A DNA stretch of 64,000 nucleotides. It comes from Lucinisca nassula (taxonomy: Eukaryota; Mollusca; Bivalvia; Lucinida; Lucinidae). Below are positions 10,482 to 20,785 of the stretch, in pieces. The DNA lies in assembly GCA_963580285.1 (NCBI GenBank), contig OY757011.1, forward strand, positions 116,493,037 through 116,557,036, in the 5' to 3' direction. A program made the translations under genes and the position numbers. The notes beneath the pieces were generated by a model, which saw nothing but the letters and a program-made list of their open reading frames with translations, had not been told where the DNA came from and did not search any database. Each line of letters begins with the position of its first letter. Position 1 is the first letter of the stretch.

Positions 10482-10622
10482 CTTGGTAGCATTCTCAGCA
10501 GTAAATTTTCTGTCATTTTCTTCTCCTCTGCTAACAACTCTGTTCTTTCGTTCACTAAATCTTCTAGATTGTGAGCATATTTTTCCATCATATGTAACAT
10601 GTTGTCAATGATACTTGACTTC
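10482..10622 (-). CDS. Receptor guanylate cyclase, dimerisation (signalling helix) exon 14
   Basis: It encodes KSSIIDNMLHMMEKYAHNLE followed by DLVNERTELLAEEKKMTENL and LLRMLPR. D.M...MEKYA.NLE.LV.ERT..L..EKK.T..LL..MLP(R/K) is the coiled-coil signalling helix that joins the kinase-homology domain to the cyclase catalytic domain. The acceptor is TTTTATCGCAG and the donor is GTAATT, splitting the Arg codon of MLPR. No catalytic-domain exon is seen to the left, so the intron or gene continues beyond position 1. Confidence 0.95.
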
Positions 10623-10857
10623 CTGCGATAAAATGAAAATCATAGCTATCTTAATATCACATCACGATAATATACCAGCGTTCTGAGATGCCCTCTGTTT
10701 TTGCCCATATCCTTCAGATTCATACTTTTGATAAATTATTAATTCTAGACCAAGTATACATTGTAGGTTATCATAAAAACCACCTAATTAAGACAGCTCT
10801 TACTTGAACCAACAATCCCCTTCTGAGCAAAAAGAATGAAAATAATACTTGTATATA

Positions 10858-11090
10858 CCCCTTCAGGGGAATGGGAACACCTTCAGGGGAAATAACTCCT
10901 GAAAAAGTATTTTTGTCTCCCCATGCAAAAGGGGTCAGTAGGATTCCTGAGGAGCAAATTCTTTCCTTTAAGAGTAGACCCCTTTTTCAGTGGGACAGGG
11001 CTTATAGAAAAGTAAACAGGAAGTCCCGAAAATTGTATCCCTTTAAAAAATGACGGAAAAAACTGCCAGGTATTCCCATTCCCCTAAATC
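10858..11090. mobile_element. Repeat family K (AAGGGGAATTGG ends)
   Basis: CTTCAGGGGAAT...GGGAACACCTTCAGGGGA at the left and TATTCCCATTCCCCT at the right. Inner block: AATTCTTTCCTTTAAGAGTAGACCCC. Copies occur reversed at 29180-29372 and 39532-39765. Confidence 0.6.
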
Positions 11091-11406
11091 CAAGTTTTAA
11101 GCAGTTTGGGAGGAGTTCACCAGGATCTTTGTTCCACTGATATGTTATGGTGATGATTAGGGGAAAAAAGATACTGTGGGATAAAGATACAAATTGTATC
11201 ATAGCTTACTTTGTTTTCTTTGAAGTCATCCAGTAGTTATTTTTGATAGTTTGGTTTTGCAAGCCAGCTGTGGTAGGCGGGGCATATCTTTCCTATTGAA
11301 ATTGTATGGCGAATTAGAAATATGTTCTAGAGGAAGATAATCCTTTAGAAGCAAGGACCACAATACAGAACCGAAACTGTGGAGTGTATTAATTTTATTT
11401 CCTGTG

Positions 11407-11440
11407 CTAGTTTCGTCCAAATCGGCCTCATCAGTGACCA
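11407..11440 (-). ncRNA. Hammerhead ribozyme remnant, array unit 1
   Basis: Minus strand: GGTCA, CTGATGA, GGCC..GGAC, GAAAC TAGC. The core is present, but the 3' stem III/cleavage side is lost (ACAGG in place of the stem I partner). Probably inactive. Confidence 0.5.
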
Positions 11441-11639
11441 TCGAATATTTTAAAAATTCTGCAATGCAATTGATGATCTCAAAGACTAGAAAATAAACCA
11501 ACACTATGATGAAGGGCAGGGAGACTTTTCTACTGTCGTTAACATCCCCATAACACCAGTACATTCTAGAGAAAGGAAATCACTTGGCAGCAAAACCATA
11601 TGTTAGAACTGAAACTGTGTGGTGTACAAGATATTATTT

Positions 11640-11683
11640 GGCCAGACTAGGAGGTTTCGGCTTACTAGGCCCCATCAGTGGCC
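11640..11683 (-). ncRNA. Type I hammerhead ribozyme motif, array unit 2
   Basis: Minus strand: stem I GGCCA, core CTGATGG (A9 is G), stem II GGCC-loop-GCC, GAAA, short stem III closed by A-U and C-G, cleavage triplet GTC, then TGGCC, which pairs fully with GGCCA. One core position is mutated, so activity may be reduced. Confidence 0.65.
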
Positions 11684-11893
11684 CTCATATATTTTTCAAA
11701 ATTCCGCAATGAAATCGATGAGCCAAAAGGACTAGAAAATAAACCCATACTATGATGAAGGATAGGGAGACTTTTTTCAACCGCCACACACTCCCATAAC
11801 ACCAGCTGAGGTCAAGTTACGTATATATGTTCTAGAGAAAGGTAATCCTTTGGCAGTAAGGATCACAAACTGTGGAGTTGACAAGACTTTTCT

Positions 11894-11937
11894 GGCCAGA
11901 CTAGCTAGTTTCGGCAAAATATACATCATCAGCGGCC
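11894..11937 (-). ncRNA. Type I hammerhead ribozyme motif, array unit 3
   Basis: Minus strand: stem I GGCCG, intact CTGATGA, degraded stem II, intact GAAA, stem III ACT..AGT, cleavage triplet GTC, then TGGCC (stem I pairs with one G-U). Both catalytic core segments are intact; stem II is weak. Confidence 0.65.
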
Positions 11938-12469
11938 CTCAACTATTTTCAAAATTCCGCAATGGAATCGATGATGCAAAATGGCTAGAAAATAAACCCA
12001 CACTATAATAAAGGCCAGGGAGACTTCTTACGGCCGAAACACGTTCCATTAACGCCAGTTGTGGTAAAGTTAGAGTTTTAGAGAGAAGCAAGGACGACAA
12101 GACGGAACTGAAACTGTGAACTGAATTCTGAACTGAAAAGTGTACAAGAATTTTCTGGTCCAAACAGATAGATTCAAGCATAGTGTATCAATTGTATCAC
12201 ATTATGGGTGCAAATTATGTTGATAAAACAGAGAGAGAGAGGGAGCCCTTTGAGGATACAGGCAATTAGATTACACAAAGATCTCTATTCAGAGCTCCAG
12301 AGAAGCAGAAATAACTGGAATAGATAAGCATGATTTATAAGTATTTCATGTTATAATGATGTAGGTATTCGTTAGAATGGCACTGTCAAAGTAATTTGAC
12401 AACTGCACACAAGCTATTCATTAATGAAGAGAAAATTATCAAATGCAACAAAAGTGCTATTTTTATCTG

Positions 12470-12790
12470 AAGACAATGGTCAGGAATCGATACAATTAAC
12501 CCACAGCTCCCAGCAGTGACACCAAAGGGAAAGAAACACAAACATGAAATAACTAGACCCTAATGGAAACATCAAAAGGGAGAGACAAAAGGACAGTTAC
12601 TTTCAAACTGGCTATCCAAAACAAAATAATATAAGCGAAACACACACTCAAAGACAAACCACAACGAAAATAAACTGCGACAGAATAACAGCATAGGAAC
12701 GGTCAGCGAAACGAATTCCACTTGGCAGCTAAAATCGATTTTACGCATCTGCAATCCTCTTCCTTACCGGTTTTCTCTATGCCACTGATA
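12470..12790 (-). mobile_element. Penelope-like element 3'-tail fragment
   Basis: GACAATGGTCAGGAATCGATACAATTAACCC is the reverse complement of the element's 3' end; it continues to AATCGATTTTACGC..GCAATCCTC. A 60-codon minus frame resembles the tail ORF of the other copies. From 12791 to 13440 I see nothing recognisable. Confidence 0.8.
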
Positions 12791-13440
12791 ATCAGCTTAA
12801 ATTTAACCTGCAACGATGCGAAATGGGATTCAGTGCTTATAGTTTAACTTTATATATGTGACCTCCAGGTCAAGCATATAATGTTCTGTTCATAAAAAAA
12901 TTCTATATCCATGCAACTCTTCACTTGCTGGTTTAAATTCAAATAGAAGACTTGCACGCGCAGGTAAAACCCGTATACCAAAACCAGTGTATACTGGAAC
13001 CAGTGTTTACTGATTGGCTGGCCATCATACAAAACAGACATAGGATGTGCCACTAAATATTTCGAAACACTTTTCGGGGCTCGTCCCATGAAGTATATCT
13101 GCAAACATTTTGTGACATTGCCCCATACCTATTACTTAATATATAATTATATGCAAAGCCCCTTTCAGATATCAGTTTATATTTTACTCCTATTTTCAAC
13201 TACAAACACAGACTGCCACTGCTCTATGAAACGGCCTTGATCAGGCATTTCAACTGAAACCACACAATATATATTTTGTAGAAATATAAAGAAAATCAAG
13301 TAGCCGTTGTCAACAACGTTTTTTTTTCTCTGTATGGAGTGGTTTTGTGTATGTTATAGCCTTATGTTTAAGAATATGGTAATTCTCTACGTTGGCTGCT
13401 TTAGACGTCAATAAGTTTCTTGAGATCTTACATTACTTAC

Positions 13441-13618
13441 AGCCCCTGAAGCATAGCTTTGAGTCTGTATCGGATGAACTTGAAATCTGGTCTCTGATCT
13501 GGATCTTCATTCCAACATTCATCCATGCATTCTTTTATGTAGTTTTCACAATTAAGCACTGTTACATCTGGACGGAATGGTTTTACAGAGTTGTAATGTT
13601 TAACATTCTCGATTATTT
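13441..13618 (-). CDS. Receptor guanylate cyclase, kinase-homology domain C-lobe exon 13
   Basis: It encodes EIIENVKHYNSVKPFRPDVT, then VLNCENYIKECMDECWNEDP and DQRPDFKFIRYRLKAMLQGL. EII..V......PFRP and CW.EDP..RPDF are the C-lobe signatures shared by all receptor guanylate cyclases. The acceptor is TTCATTTACAG and the donor is GTAAGT. Its last two bases are completed by G of the next exon. The following intron, toward lower coordinates, contains the hammerhead-bearing array. Confidence 0.95.
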
Positions 13619-14099
13619 CTGTAAATGAATTCAGAAAACTGAAGTTGAATGAGACATGTTAGTTAATATACTCCATGTTGGTTTACTGATTTCAACACAC
13701 TCTAACAATGACAATAAATTGAATATTTCTCTTTTTACGTCTTCTGAAACATTCAATCTGTCCCCATTTCAAAGTCAATGAATCTGTAATTAAATAAAAG
13801 TAAACAGTGTCTGATGAAAGTTAGGAAATGGAGTCAAATGAACGATAATTTGGTATGTTGTTTTAACACAAAAACTTAAAGGTGTTCAGAACGGTCACAA
13901 TCAAATATCAAAGTTAAACAATGATCCAGAAAGAAATAACAGTACTACAGCTGTCCAAACATTACATGTACAACGGAAAGCAAAGTTAACAGCTCTTTCC
14001 TCCTCTCGTGCGTTGGAAACAATGCCAAATGAAACAAACAATACTAATACCTATCTAACGTGTGCAATCTGACAGACATGCCTGAGCAAACAGTGTAGA

Positions 14100-14380
14100 G
14101 TGCAGAAACACGCCTATATAAGTTTAGCCCCTTTGAACCACACTTTTATGTAGTAAAACTGGAGTTTACAGGGGGTATACCTTTATTTTTCTTATTTCTG
14201 CTCAAAATATAGATTGTGGGCACTCGTTAGAACCAACTCTGCCTCTATCAGGCGGTTCTAACGAGTACCCACAATCTATATTTTAAGCAGAAATAAGAAA
14301 AATATCACACTTTTTTCATTTCGTTTCCGTTGTTTCAGTGGTTATGTTTTCAATGCATTTGTATAGGCGTGTTTTCGTAA
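14100..14380. mobile_element. Palindromic MITE, type B
   Basis: ACGCCTATATAA...GTATAGGCGTGTTTTCGTAATG ends with the core GTGGGCACTCGTTAGAACC / GGTTCTAACGAGTACCCAC. Positions 13620-14095 and 14385-14850 hold no gene I can support. Confidence 0.8.
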
Positions 14381-14849
14381 TGCGGATGCGGCGTCTCGTC
14401 AGGGACTACACTGTTTGCCAATCATCCTGCTATTCTTAGACACAAAATAGGGTAGTAAATTATACTCCTAAATTTTTTATTATAAATAGGATAAAGGAGT
14501 TGACGTGTCCGAATATTTAGGATAAATAAGGTACATATTACAAAAAACCAGCAAAATGCAAATGAAGATGTCCAAGAGGTGCTACAATCAAATATCACAG
14601 GTAACCAAAGGCAGAGCTAACAAAACATAATGAATAATAACGCAACACAACCAGCACCCTCTTCCCCTTCGAAGTGCTTCCAATGCTGTAAAGGCAAGCA
14701 TACAACCAAAACAAATGCCTTAAAATCGAGAGTAGCAACAAATTCTGGCTGCGGGGTCTTAAATCGATTTTGCTGGCCAAACCATGAACTTAGGTATATA
14801 GTTCACAAATTATGTACAGAGGCAACACACACAGAACAAGAGCTGTCAC

Positions 14850-14965
14850 TGTAAGCGACCAATGCCCCACGTGGGAGCCAATTTTTATGTCGGTTGAAGT
14901 TTTTGTGACGGACGGACAGACAAACAAACAAACAGACAGACAGGTCAAAAACTATATGCCCCCGG
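14850..14965. repeat. GACGGACG/CAAACAGACAG microsatellite module
   Basis: GTGACGGACGGACAGACAAACAAACAAACAGACAGACAGG precedes CTATATGCCCCCGGG. It mirrors the GGAC-rich step before the terminal hairpin in the minisatellite elements at 41.7 and 45.9 kb. Confidence 0.6.
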
Positions 14966-15051
14966 GAAAAAGAAAATATCTGTAATGGAAAAGATGTGAA
15001 CCACCACGATATAACTGTCAGTCTACTTAGCAAAACGAACTACTAACCAGT

Positions 15052-15268
15052 TTAACCCATATATGCATAGGGAATCATTTTTTTGGACATTGCCAAACAA
15101 TGTAGACCCAAATCAGACGTCAGTGAACGATCTACATTGTTTGCTTAAAGGACTTGCAATTTTGTAAAACTTTCCACAAACAAAACAAACCTGAAGCGCC
15201 AATATTTGGAAATGGACCACTCCAAACTTATCAGGTGGAAGATTCTATTGTCATATATGGGTTAATCG
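15052..15268. mobile_element. MITE-like element, family F
   Basis: TTAACCCATATATGC ... CATATATGGGTTAA: 13-14 bp inverted ends. Internal AACAATGTAGACCCAAATCAGAC / GATCTACATTGTTTGC. Confidence 0.7.
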
Positions 15269-15274
15269 ATATGT

Positions 15275-15530
15275 CTTCATTACGATAACACACCCGTGCA
15301 ATACAATTTAAAAGGAAAATTCAGGGAGAGCCACATTCTTAGCCCAACCTTTGCACCAGGAAAGAGAGAGAGAGAGACAGAGAGAGAACTTGTAATTTTG
15401 TAACGAGTACCCACAATCTATGTTTTGAGCAAAAGTATGAAAAATATAAGGATTTGTACATGAAAATTTTCATTTTTTGGCAGTACAATATAGCCAATAT
15501 ATTTGAACAGACGTGTTTTCGAAATGGACT
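15275..15530. mobile_element. Palindromic MITE, mixed A/B type, degraded
   Basis: ATTACGATAACACACCCGTG at the left, AACGAGTACCCACAATCTATG in the middle, GACGTGTTTTCGAAATGG at the right. GAGAGAGA run at 15363-15388. From 15531 to 16305 I see no supported gene. Confidence 0.55.
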
Positions 15531-16305
15531 GATAGAATCAGCAGTCAGTGGAGTATCTAAGAAAAGATACACATCAAATATCTGTATTTAACCGATTTTG
15601 CAATCAGTGGAAACTCCCCGCACTCTCATATACAGGAGGCCAAAGCTTAGAGGTGCCAGTTTGAGTTATATTTAAAGTTTATTAAGAAATGGTTGAACAT
15701 TCTGAAAAAAGTGAAGTCCTTTCCCATATAAAACTGATCATAAAGATTGAGACAAAAGCTTATTCGCCTACTAAACCACAAAGAATCAGATCAGTGACAA
15801 CATATCAGGCACAACCAAAATCATATAAATTGTAGGTTTTGAGTCCGGGATACGACCCACCTTCATGCAGTTAAGACGGATGCATTAAATTTAACCGCAT
15901 TTTTTGTCAAAATCCTGACAGGCAATCTGTAACATTATTCACCACCTTTTTGTGACGTATACCGATGTGATATCCCATATCTTTTTTGTGACTATAGACC
16001 TTTTTTCTTGGACTGTCACATAGATGTTTTATTTGGAAGGAGATTGAATAAAAGAAGAAACCAGTCCTACAGAGGAAGGAAGTTACAAATCTTTCAACAG
16101 CGGTTTGCTTTTGTAATAACGTAGTTATAAAGAGCATTACTATAGTTAACTTAAGATAGAAGTTCATTAATATCATCTCATTCCTATGTAGCAAAGCTTT
16201 TCATCAATTATACTAGAAGACCTTTGCCTTAGATGACATGCATTGATACTAAATGTCGTAGTATACACAGTGGTGTTTAAGACTATCATATGCCACACTA
16301 CTCAC

Positions 16306-16455
16306 CCTTATTGTCACAGTGAAGGTCCCCGAATGGCCCCTTTCTCCCGTACATTTCATACAGAATTAAAGCAAAGGAATAAACGTCGGCTTTTTGTGAA
16401 CCCTGAATACTTCGGCTGGTATTTCTGAGCAGTTCTGGTGCTTTCCAGACTATAT
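16306..16455 (-). CDS. Receptor guanylate cyclase, kinase-homology domain exon 12
   Basis: It encodes (H)IVWKAPELLRNTSRSIQGSQ followed by KADVYSFALILYEMYGRKGP and FGDLHCDNK. W.APELLR and GSQ.(A/G)DVYSF are invariant features of this family and correspond to the kinase APE and subdomain IX. The acceptor is TTTTTATTTAG and the donor is GTGAGT. Phases 1 in and 1 out match exons 11 and 13. Confidence 0.95.
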
Positions 16456-16842
16456 CTAAATAAAAACAATAAAAAAAGGGTTAATTTAAAGTGTTTATAT
16501 TTGTTATTACCGGTAAATCGTTTTAATTTTACGAATGCGATGCTTAACTACATGTATATAGTTTTAAACTAAAACACTGAGCATACTCCAAACTCACTTC
16601 TGCAATGTTGAGATAAAAGTTGTAATATCTATGTTAGAGATATATTTACTCTACAAATAAGTCGAACATTTTCCATTGTTGCAAGGTTTGCATATAGAGT
16701 GGTCAAAGACGCTCAGAAATAAATGAATAAGCCTACGTTTCCTTAAATATTGTAAAACAAGCAGTTACTATCGTTAAAAGTATGTAATAAATATGTGTCA
16801 TTCTAACTTTCATTCTGTTATTTGACACTAAGCTTTACTCAC

Positions 16843-17008
16843 GTTCATAATACTTGTTCATGTCTGATCCACTACCAGATCTTTCGTTTACTAGTTGGTG
16901 AAGACCAAAATCTGTCACCATGAGAACCCATCTGGAATCTATCACGCAGTTACTAGACTTCAGGTTGCCATGGGTACCGATTTCACTGTCATGAATGAAT
17001 ATCATGCC
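16843..17008 (-). CDS. Receptor guanylate cyclase, kinase-homology domain exon 11 (pseudo-catalytic loop)
   Basis: It encodes [20 protein letters not shown] followed by [29 protein letters not shown] replaces the kinase HRDLK..N, so the catalytic aspartate is absent (Asn in its place). This is normal for receptor guanylate cyclase kinase-homology domains, which bind ATP and regulate the cyclase but are not thought to phosphorylate. DFG is kept. The acceptor is GTACTTTTAG and the donor is GTGAGT; it leaves one base of a His codon. Confidence 0.95.
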
Positions 17009-17419
17009 CTAAAAGTACAAAAAACCTTCGTCTAAAATACATTATTCTGCAAAGTTGGATTAACAAAGGACTATGGTTGAATATTCGTAAATTCTGGACC
17101 ATAAATACATGACTTAATGTTTATGAATGTAAACACACCTTTCTCTACGTAAACTGGGGTTTAAAAGGTATTAAATGCTTGGGTTTGTCAACATGATGTT
17201 GGAAAAGTAATGTTCTATCCATAAGTACCTTTTGTTTTGTTACGTATGGGCATAATGCGGCGACGTTATGCGTTGTAAATACGTAATGTTGTTATTCCAC
17301 TCGTACAGTATCATTTCTATGAAATGGTGTTATAAAACTCTCAGGCACGGCTCAATGCTTTTTTCTCAGATCTTTAATATGCTATAAATAAGATGTCTTT
17401 TTATCTTTATGATTTTTTT

Positions 17420-17505
17420 ACTGTGAATATTGATTGTATGTAAAATATTAAGCAACGCAAACACTGTGAATATTGATTGTATGTAAAATATTAAGCAACG
17501 CAAAC
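17420..17505. repeat. Perfect 43-bp tandem duplication
   Basis: ACTGTGAATATTGATTGTATG...CAACGCAAAC occurs twice back to back, at 17420-17462 and 17463-17505, without mismatch, so it is recent. Confidence 0.9.
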
Positions 17506-17774
17506 AAAGAGAGATCCGTTTACGATTAGGAAAAGACGCATATACGAAACATTGTAAATTTTACCGCCGAAAAAAACAATGTGATATTTTTCTAATTTCT
17601 GCTCAAAATATAGATTGTGGGCACACGGTACGAGGAATCGAATTTTGGTTATTTTCCTTATTCTTCCAAGAAAACAGAATTTGGCATTTCAGGCAAATTG
17701 TCTCCATAGGAAGCAATTGACCTGAGATGTTGAGTCCTGTTTTCTGAAAAAAAAAGATGGAGACAATTTGCATG

Positions 17775-18083
17775 TTTATTTGATTTGTTTTATTTGAGGT
17801 TTAACGTCCCCGTCAATACTGTAAAGGTCATTTTGGAGACGTTGCTTCCAATTTTGTGGGACTTTTACCTGACATTGAGATGAAATGACATCTCAAGCCC
17901 TGTCGCCCAATGAAACCAATAGGGTTTATAAGCATGGGCGGCCCGATTTGTGCGCACCGCTTTGCCTGGGCAGGCTTAGATCCTTTAAGCGGTTTACCAG
18001 TACTCGTGTGCGGGTTGGATTCAGCTCTGCGTGGAAGCATCATGCAGCCCACATATTTCTACAAGCCCCGATGGGCGGGGCCG
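17775..18083 (-). mobile_element. SINE-like retroposon, family D, with exact 13-bp target duplication
   Basis: Tail (CAAA-type, here TTTGTTTTATTT on plus), then GAGGTTTAACGTCCCCGTCA, and head CAAGCCCCGATGGGCGGGG. Flanked by GACAATTTGCATG at 17762-17774 and 18084-18096, identical. A partial B-type MITE core lies just left (17549-17625). Confidence 0.92.
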
Positions 18084-18186
18084 GACAATTTGCATGAGAT
18101 TTCAAATCGTGTTTCTTGTTTTCTGGGAATTTGATACCCTAGTTGTTACTGGAGGTTTAGGTACTCTACGCAGCATGGTGACTCAC

Positions 18187-18258
18187 CTTTATGAGATCGG
18201 AGACTAATGATGAAATAAACATGTTGTCTAAGGTGATATCCTCGTTTTTAAGAATGTC
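18187..18258 (-). CDS. Receptor guanylate cyclase, kinase-homology domain exon 10
   Basis: The 72-nt exon encodes DILKNEDITLDNMFISSLVS followed by DLIK, phase 0 on both sides. It continues RGSLQ from exon 9 into RGSLQDIL, the same order as in natriuretic-peptide receptors (DIL.N..I.LD.MF..SL..DL). The acceptor is CTTTATTTCAG and the donor is GTGAGT. Too short for ORF scanning alone; placed by motif and phase. Confidence 0.93.
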
Positions 18259-18380
18259 CTGAAATAAAGACAAAATTGCATCTGGCACACATTTCTAAAT
18301 ATTTCGCTATCGGGGTAGTCATTGTCATTGTCATAGAATTATTTCAAATACAATAAGAGACAAACTGTTCAAGATAAAAT

Positions 18381-18535
18381 GGTGAGTAAGTGAGTCTTTG
18401 ATTTTTACGTCCCATCATACGGAGACGGGACCTCGGTTTAAAGACTCATCCGAAAGTCTGGAGAAGCCCGTGATCGATCCTACGAACCCTGGTTCACAAG
18501 GTGAGTAGCGTAACCACTACACCACGGAGGCTTCT
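18381..18535 (-). mobile_element. tRNA-derived SINE, family S1, with 9-bp target duplication
   Basis: Minus-strand head AGCCTCCGTGGTGTAGTGG has an A-box; the B-box region is mutated. Tail GTGAGTAAGTGAG on plus. Flanks AGATAAAAT at 18372-18380 and 18536-18544 are identical. Confidence 0.88.
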
Positions 18536-18650
18536 AGATAAAATTGTGGAATCAATACTTCCTTAAAACATAAATTAGCACACATTTTCTCAGGTGTCTG
18601 ACAAAATCCCAGGTTTTATTCAATACATTTGGACCTGTTTTTGGAGATGT

Positions 18651-18886
18651 CATTTAACCCATTTTGTACTGGAAACCCCAAAACGTGTACCCTGGCAAAC
18701 AGTGCAGCCCCAGATCAGACGCCGCAGAATGCTGCGTCTAATCAGAGCCTACATTGTTTGCAAAAAGTTCGGTCATTTTCCTATTAAAGTTTGAAGAATA
18801 CACAACCTGACACCTCTTAATATTAAAATGGACTTGCGCTATATATAAAGTGGAAGATTCCAGTTGCTACAAAATGGGTTTATATC
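18651..18886. mobile_element. MITE-like element, family F, well preserved
   Basis: TTAACCCATTTTGTA ... TACAAAATGGGTTTA: clear terminal inverted repeats. The internal hairpin is GATCAGACGCCGCAG-AATG-CTGCGTCTAATC. From 18887 to 19380 I see no gene. Confidence 0.75.
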
Positions 18887-19389
18887 AGTTTATACAGCTT
18901 ACTGTCCATGGATAAGTATATAAAACATTTCAATCACATACTACATTCAAAACTCTACAAATGGCGTATTTTGTAATTTCTCTTGGGCATAATATAAAGA
19001 AGTGGTACGTTTTACAATTCTAATAAATTGTGGCAATTGTAAGAACACACCTTTTTTCAGCAGATATCAGAAATAAGCTAAAGCCATATATCTTTTGGAT
19101 TAGTCGGAGGTTCACAACAAATACTTGTTATGCTGATGAATGGATCTGATAATCTGTCTTGAATCAAAAGCTTCTTTTACAATTTAATAATTAAGTAATT
19201 AAATATTCCCTTCGTTTAGTATAGAAATAAAAAACGGCACATCAATGTTGGACGATAACGCCAAATTTAGTTATTGCTCTATATAAAGCCGTTCCATAAT
19301 CGGTCCCAGCGTAAAGGCTTACTGAGAATTAGAACTTAATTTCATGTAATGTTGGTGGAACTGAAAGTAAAATTTTCAGAGTGTGTGTG

Positions 19390-19587
19390 TGGCGGGGTCG
19401 GGGGTATAACCTTTTATACGTGGCCACAAGCGTCACCTTTTTTCTGCGGCCGTTAACACAAGTAATTTGATCAGTCCACGTGGAAGGTTTTTAACTTATC
19501 AGTAAAATACCTCCGAGAACATGAAAAAAAAACAACAAACACACTCATAGTTGAATTGACAATGCGGAGTCGACAGCATGAATTAAC
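19390..19587 (-). mobile_element. Penelope-like element 3'-tail fragment
   Basis: ACGTGGCCACAAGCG, TTGATCAGTCCACGTGGAAGG and CTTATCAGTAAAATACCTCCG parallel the tail of the 27-kb copy in reverse. A hammerhead unit follows directly. Confidence 0.6.
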
Positions 19588-19840
19588 TAAAATGCTAAGG
19601 CCAGTTGGAGGCGGCCGTAAAAAGTCTCACTGTCCTTCTTCATGGTGTAGTATATATTTTCCTGTCCTTGGGGATCATTGATTCCATTGTGGAAATTTGA
19701 AAATATTTGAGGGTCACTGATGAGGCCCAGTTTGCCGAAACTAGCTAGTTTGACCCAGAAAATATGTACATTCCATACACTGCATACTTTTCAGATCTGT
19801 GGTATGTTCCTTGCATCCAAAGGATAACAATTTTCTGTAA
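19588..19840 (+). repeat. Single hammerhead-bearing unit
   Basis: One ~250-bp unit related to the 11.2-12.2 kb array (AAAGTCTC..TCCTTCTTCATG, GATCATTGATTCCATTGTGGAA) but in the opposite orientation. Confidence 0.7.
19711..19756 (+). ncRNA. Type I hammerhead ribozyme, best preserved copy
   Basis: Stem I GGGTCA (19711-19716), core CTGATGA (19717-19723), stem II GGC/GCC around CCAGTTT, GAAA (19737-19740), stem III ACT-AGCT-AGT, H17 = T at 19750, then TGACCC (19751-19756), which pairs perfectly with GGGTCA. Both catalytic blocks are intact. Cleavage would fall after 19750. U at the cleavage site is permitted but usually slower than C. Confidence 0.75.
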
Positions 19841-20199
19841 CACATTTGGTATCAGAAGAATTTGCTTTATTTAATAAGATTTCTGAAGGGTAGGATACAC
19901 TTGACTGATCAAACCATCGAAAGTATTGCAAATATTAAAAAGAGTTTAAAAAAATGGCCAAACATCGAGACGTCGAGCTGAAAGTTGCAGTAATTTTAGA
20001 ATGATTTTCTACAGAAACTTTTTATAACAAATATTCTCCAAGGCCATGACTTCAAGAGATAGCTCGCGACAAAAGGATAATTATCGCATAGGTGATTGGC
20101 AAAGGATCTCGCGAGCATGCATATAAGCGCAGCTTTGCCAGAGCCTTTTGTGGTCGCAGACATGTAGAGAAGACTTTGGATTGCACATCAGTTTGTAAA

Positions 20200-20785
20200 A
20201 AGAAGTAGAGGCAATGATCATGAATCGATACAATTAACCCACAGCTCCCATCAGAGACACAAAAGGGACAGAAACACAAACATGAAGCAACAGACCCCAA
20301 CAGAAACACCAACACCGGAAAGCCAGAAGGACAGTTACTTTCCCACAAAATGGCCAAAAGGCTATCCAAAATAACATAATATAAGAGACACAAACACCCA
20401 AAGACAAACCAAAACAAAAATAAACCGCGACAGAAGATCTGCTTTGGAGCGGTCAGCAGAAACGAATTCCACTGGGGGGGGGGGAGCTTAAATCGATTTT
20501 ACGTGGCCACAATCCTCGCCCTTACTTCTGTCGCGATTAAGACAAATACTTTGTTCAGTCCGCGTGAAGGCCTCCTAACTCATCAGTGCAACATCTCCGT
20601 GAACACAAAAATCAAACAACCTCAGAGATGAACCAACGTTGAGGACTCGACAGCAAGAAACAACAGAAATGCTGGAGCAAAAGAAAACCAACGGTTACAC
20701 TCCAATGAGCCCGACCAGAGACATAGCATCAGGTACCAACCAACATAAGCCTTTACGTTGGAACCGTCGTAAAACATTAATTGGA
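20200..20785 (-). mobile_element. Penelope-like element 3' tail, ~580 bp
   Basis: Starts GGCAATGATCATGAATCGATACAATTAACCC (3' end reversed) and runs through GCTTAAATCGATTTTACGTGGCCACAATCCTCGCC to CCTTTACGTTGGAACCGTCG. It keeps a 121-codon minus frame (20052-20417) homologous to tail ORFs in other copies. Confidence 0.85.

Larger units (their letters stand above)
11226..12185 (-). repeat. Tandem array with ~245-263 bp units carrying hammerhead motifs (retrozyme-like)
   Basis: Three units and a partial fourth recur at spacings of 244 and 254 bp measured between hammerhead cores, then about 263 to the fourth. Each holds CTAGAGAAAGG..ATCCTT, TTCCGCAATG.AATCGATGA and GAGACTT blocks. On the minus strand each unit carries CTGATG...GAAAC. 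Short tandem units with type I hammerheads are the hallmark of retrozymes and of Penelope-like element terminal repeats. Single diverged units also lie at 19588, 23262, 36005 and 43670. Confidence 0.75.
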
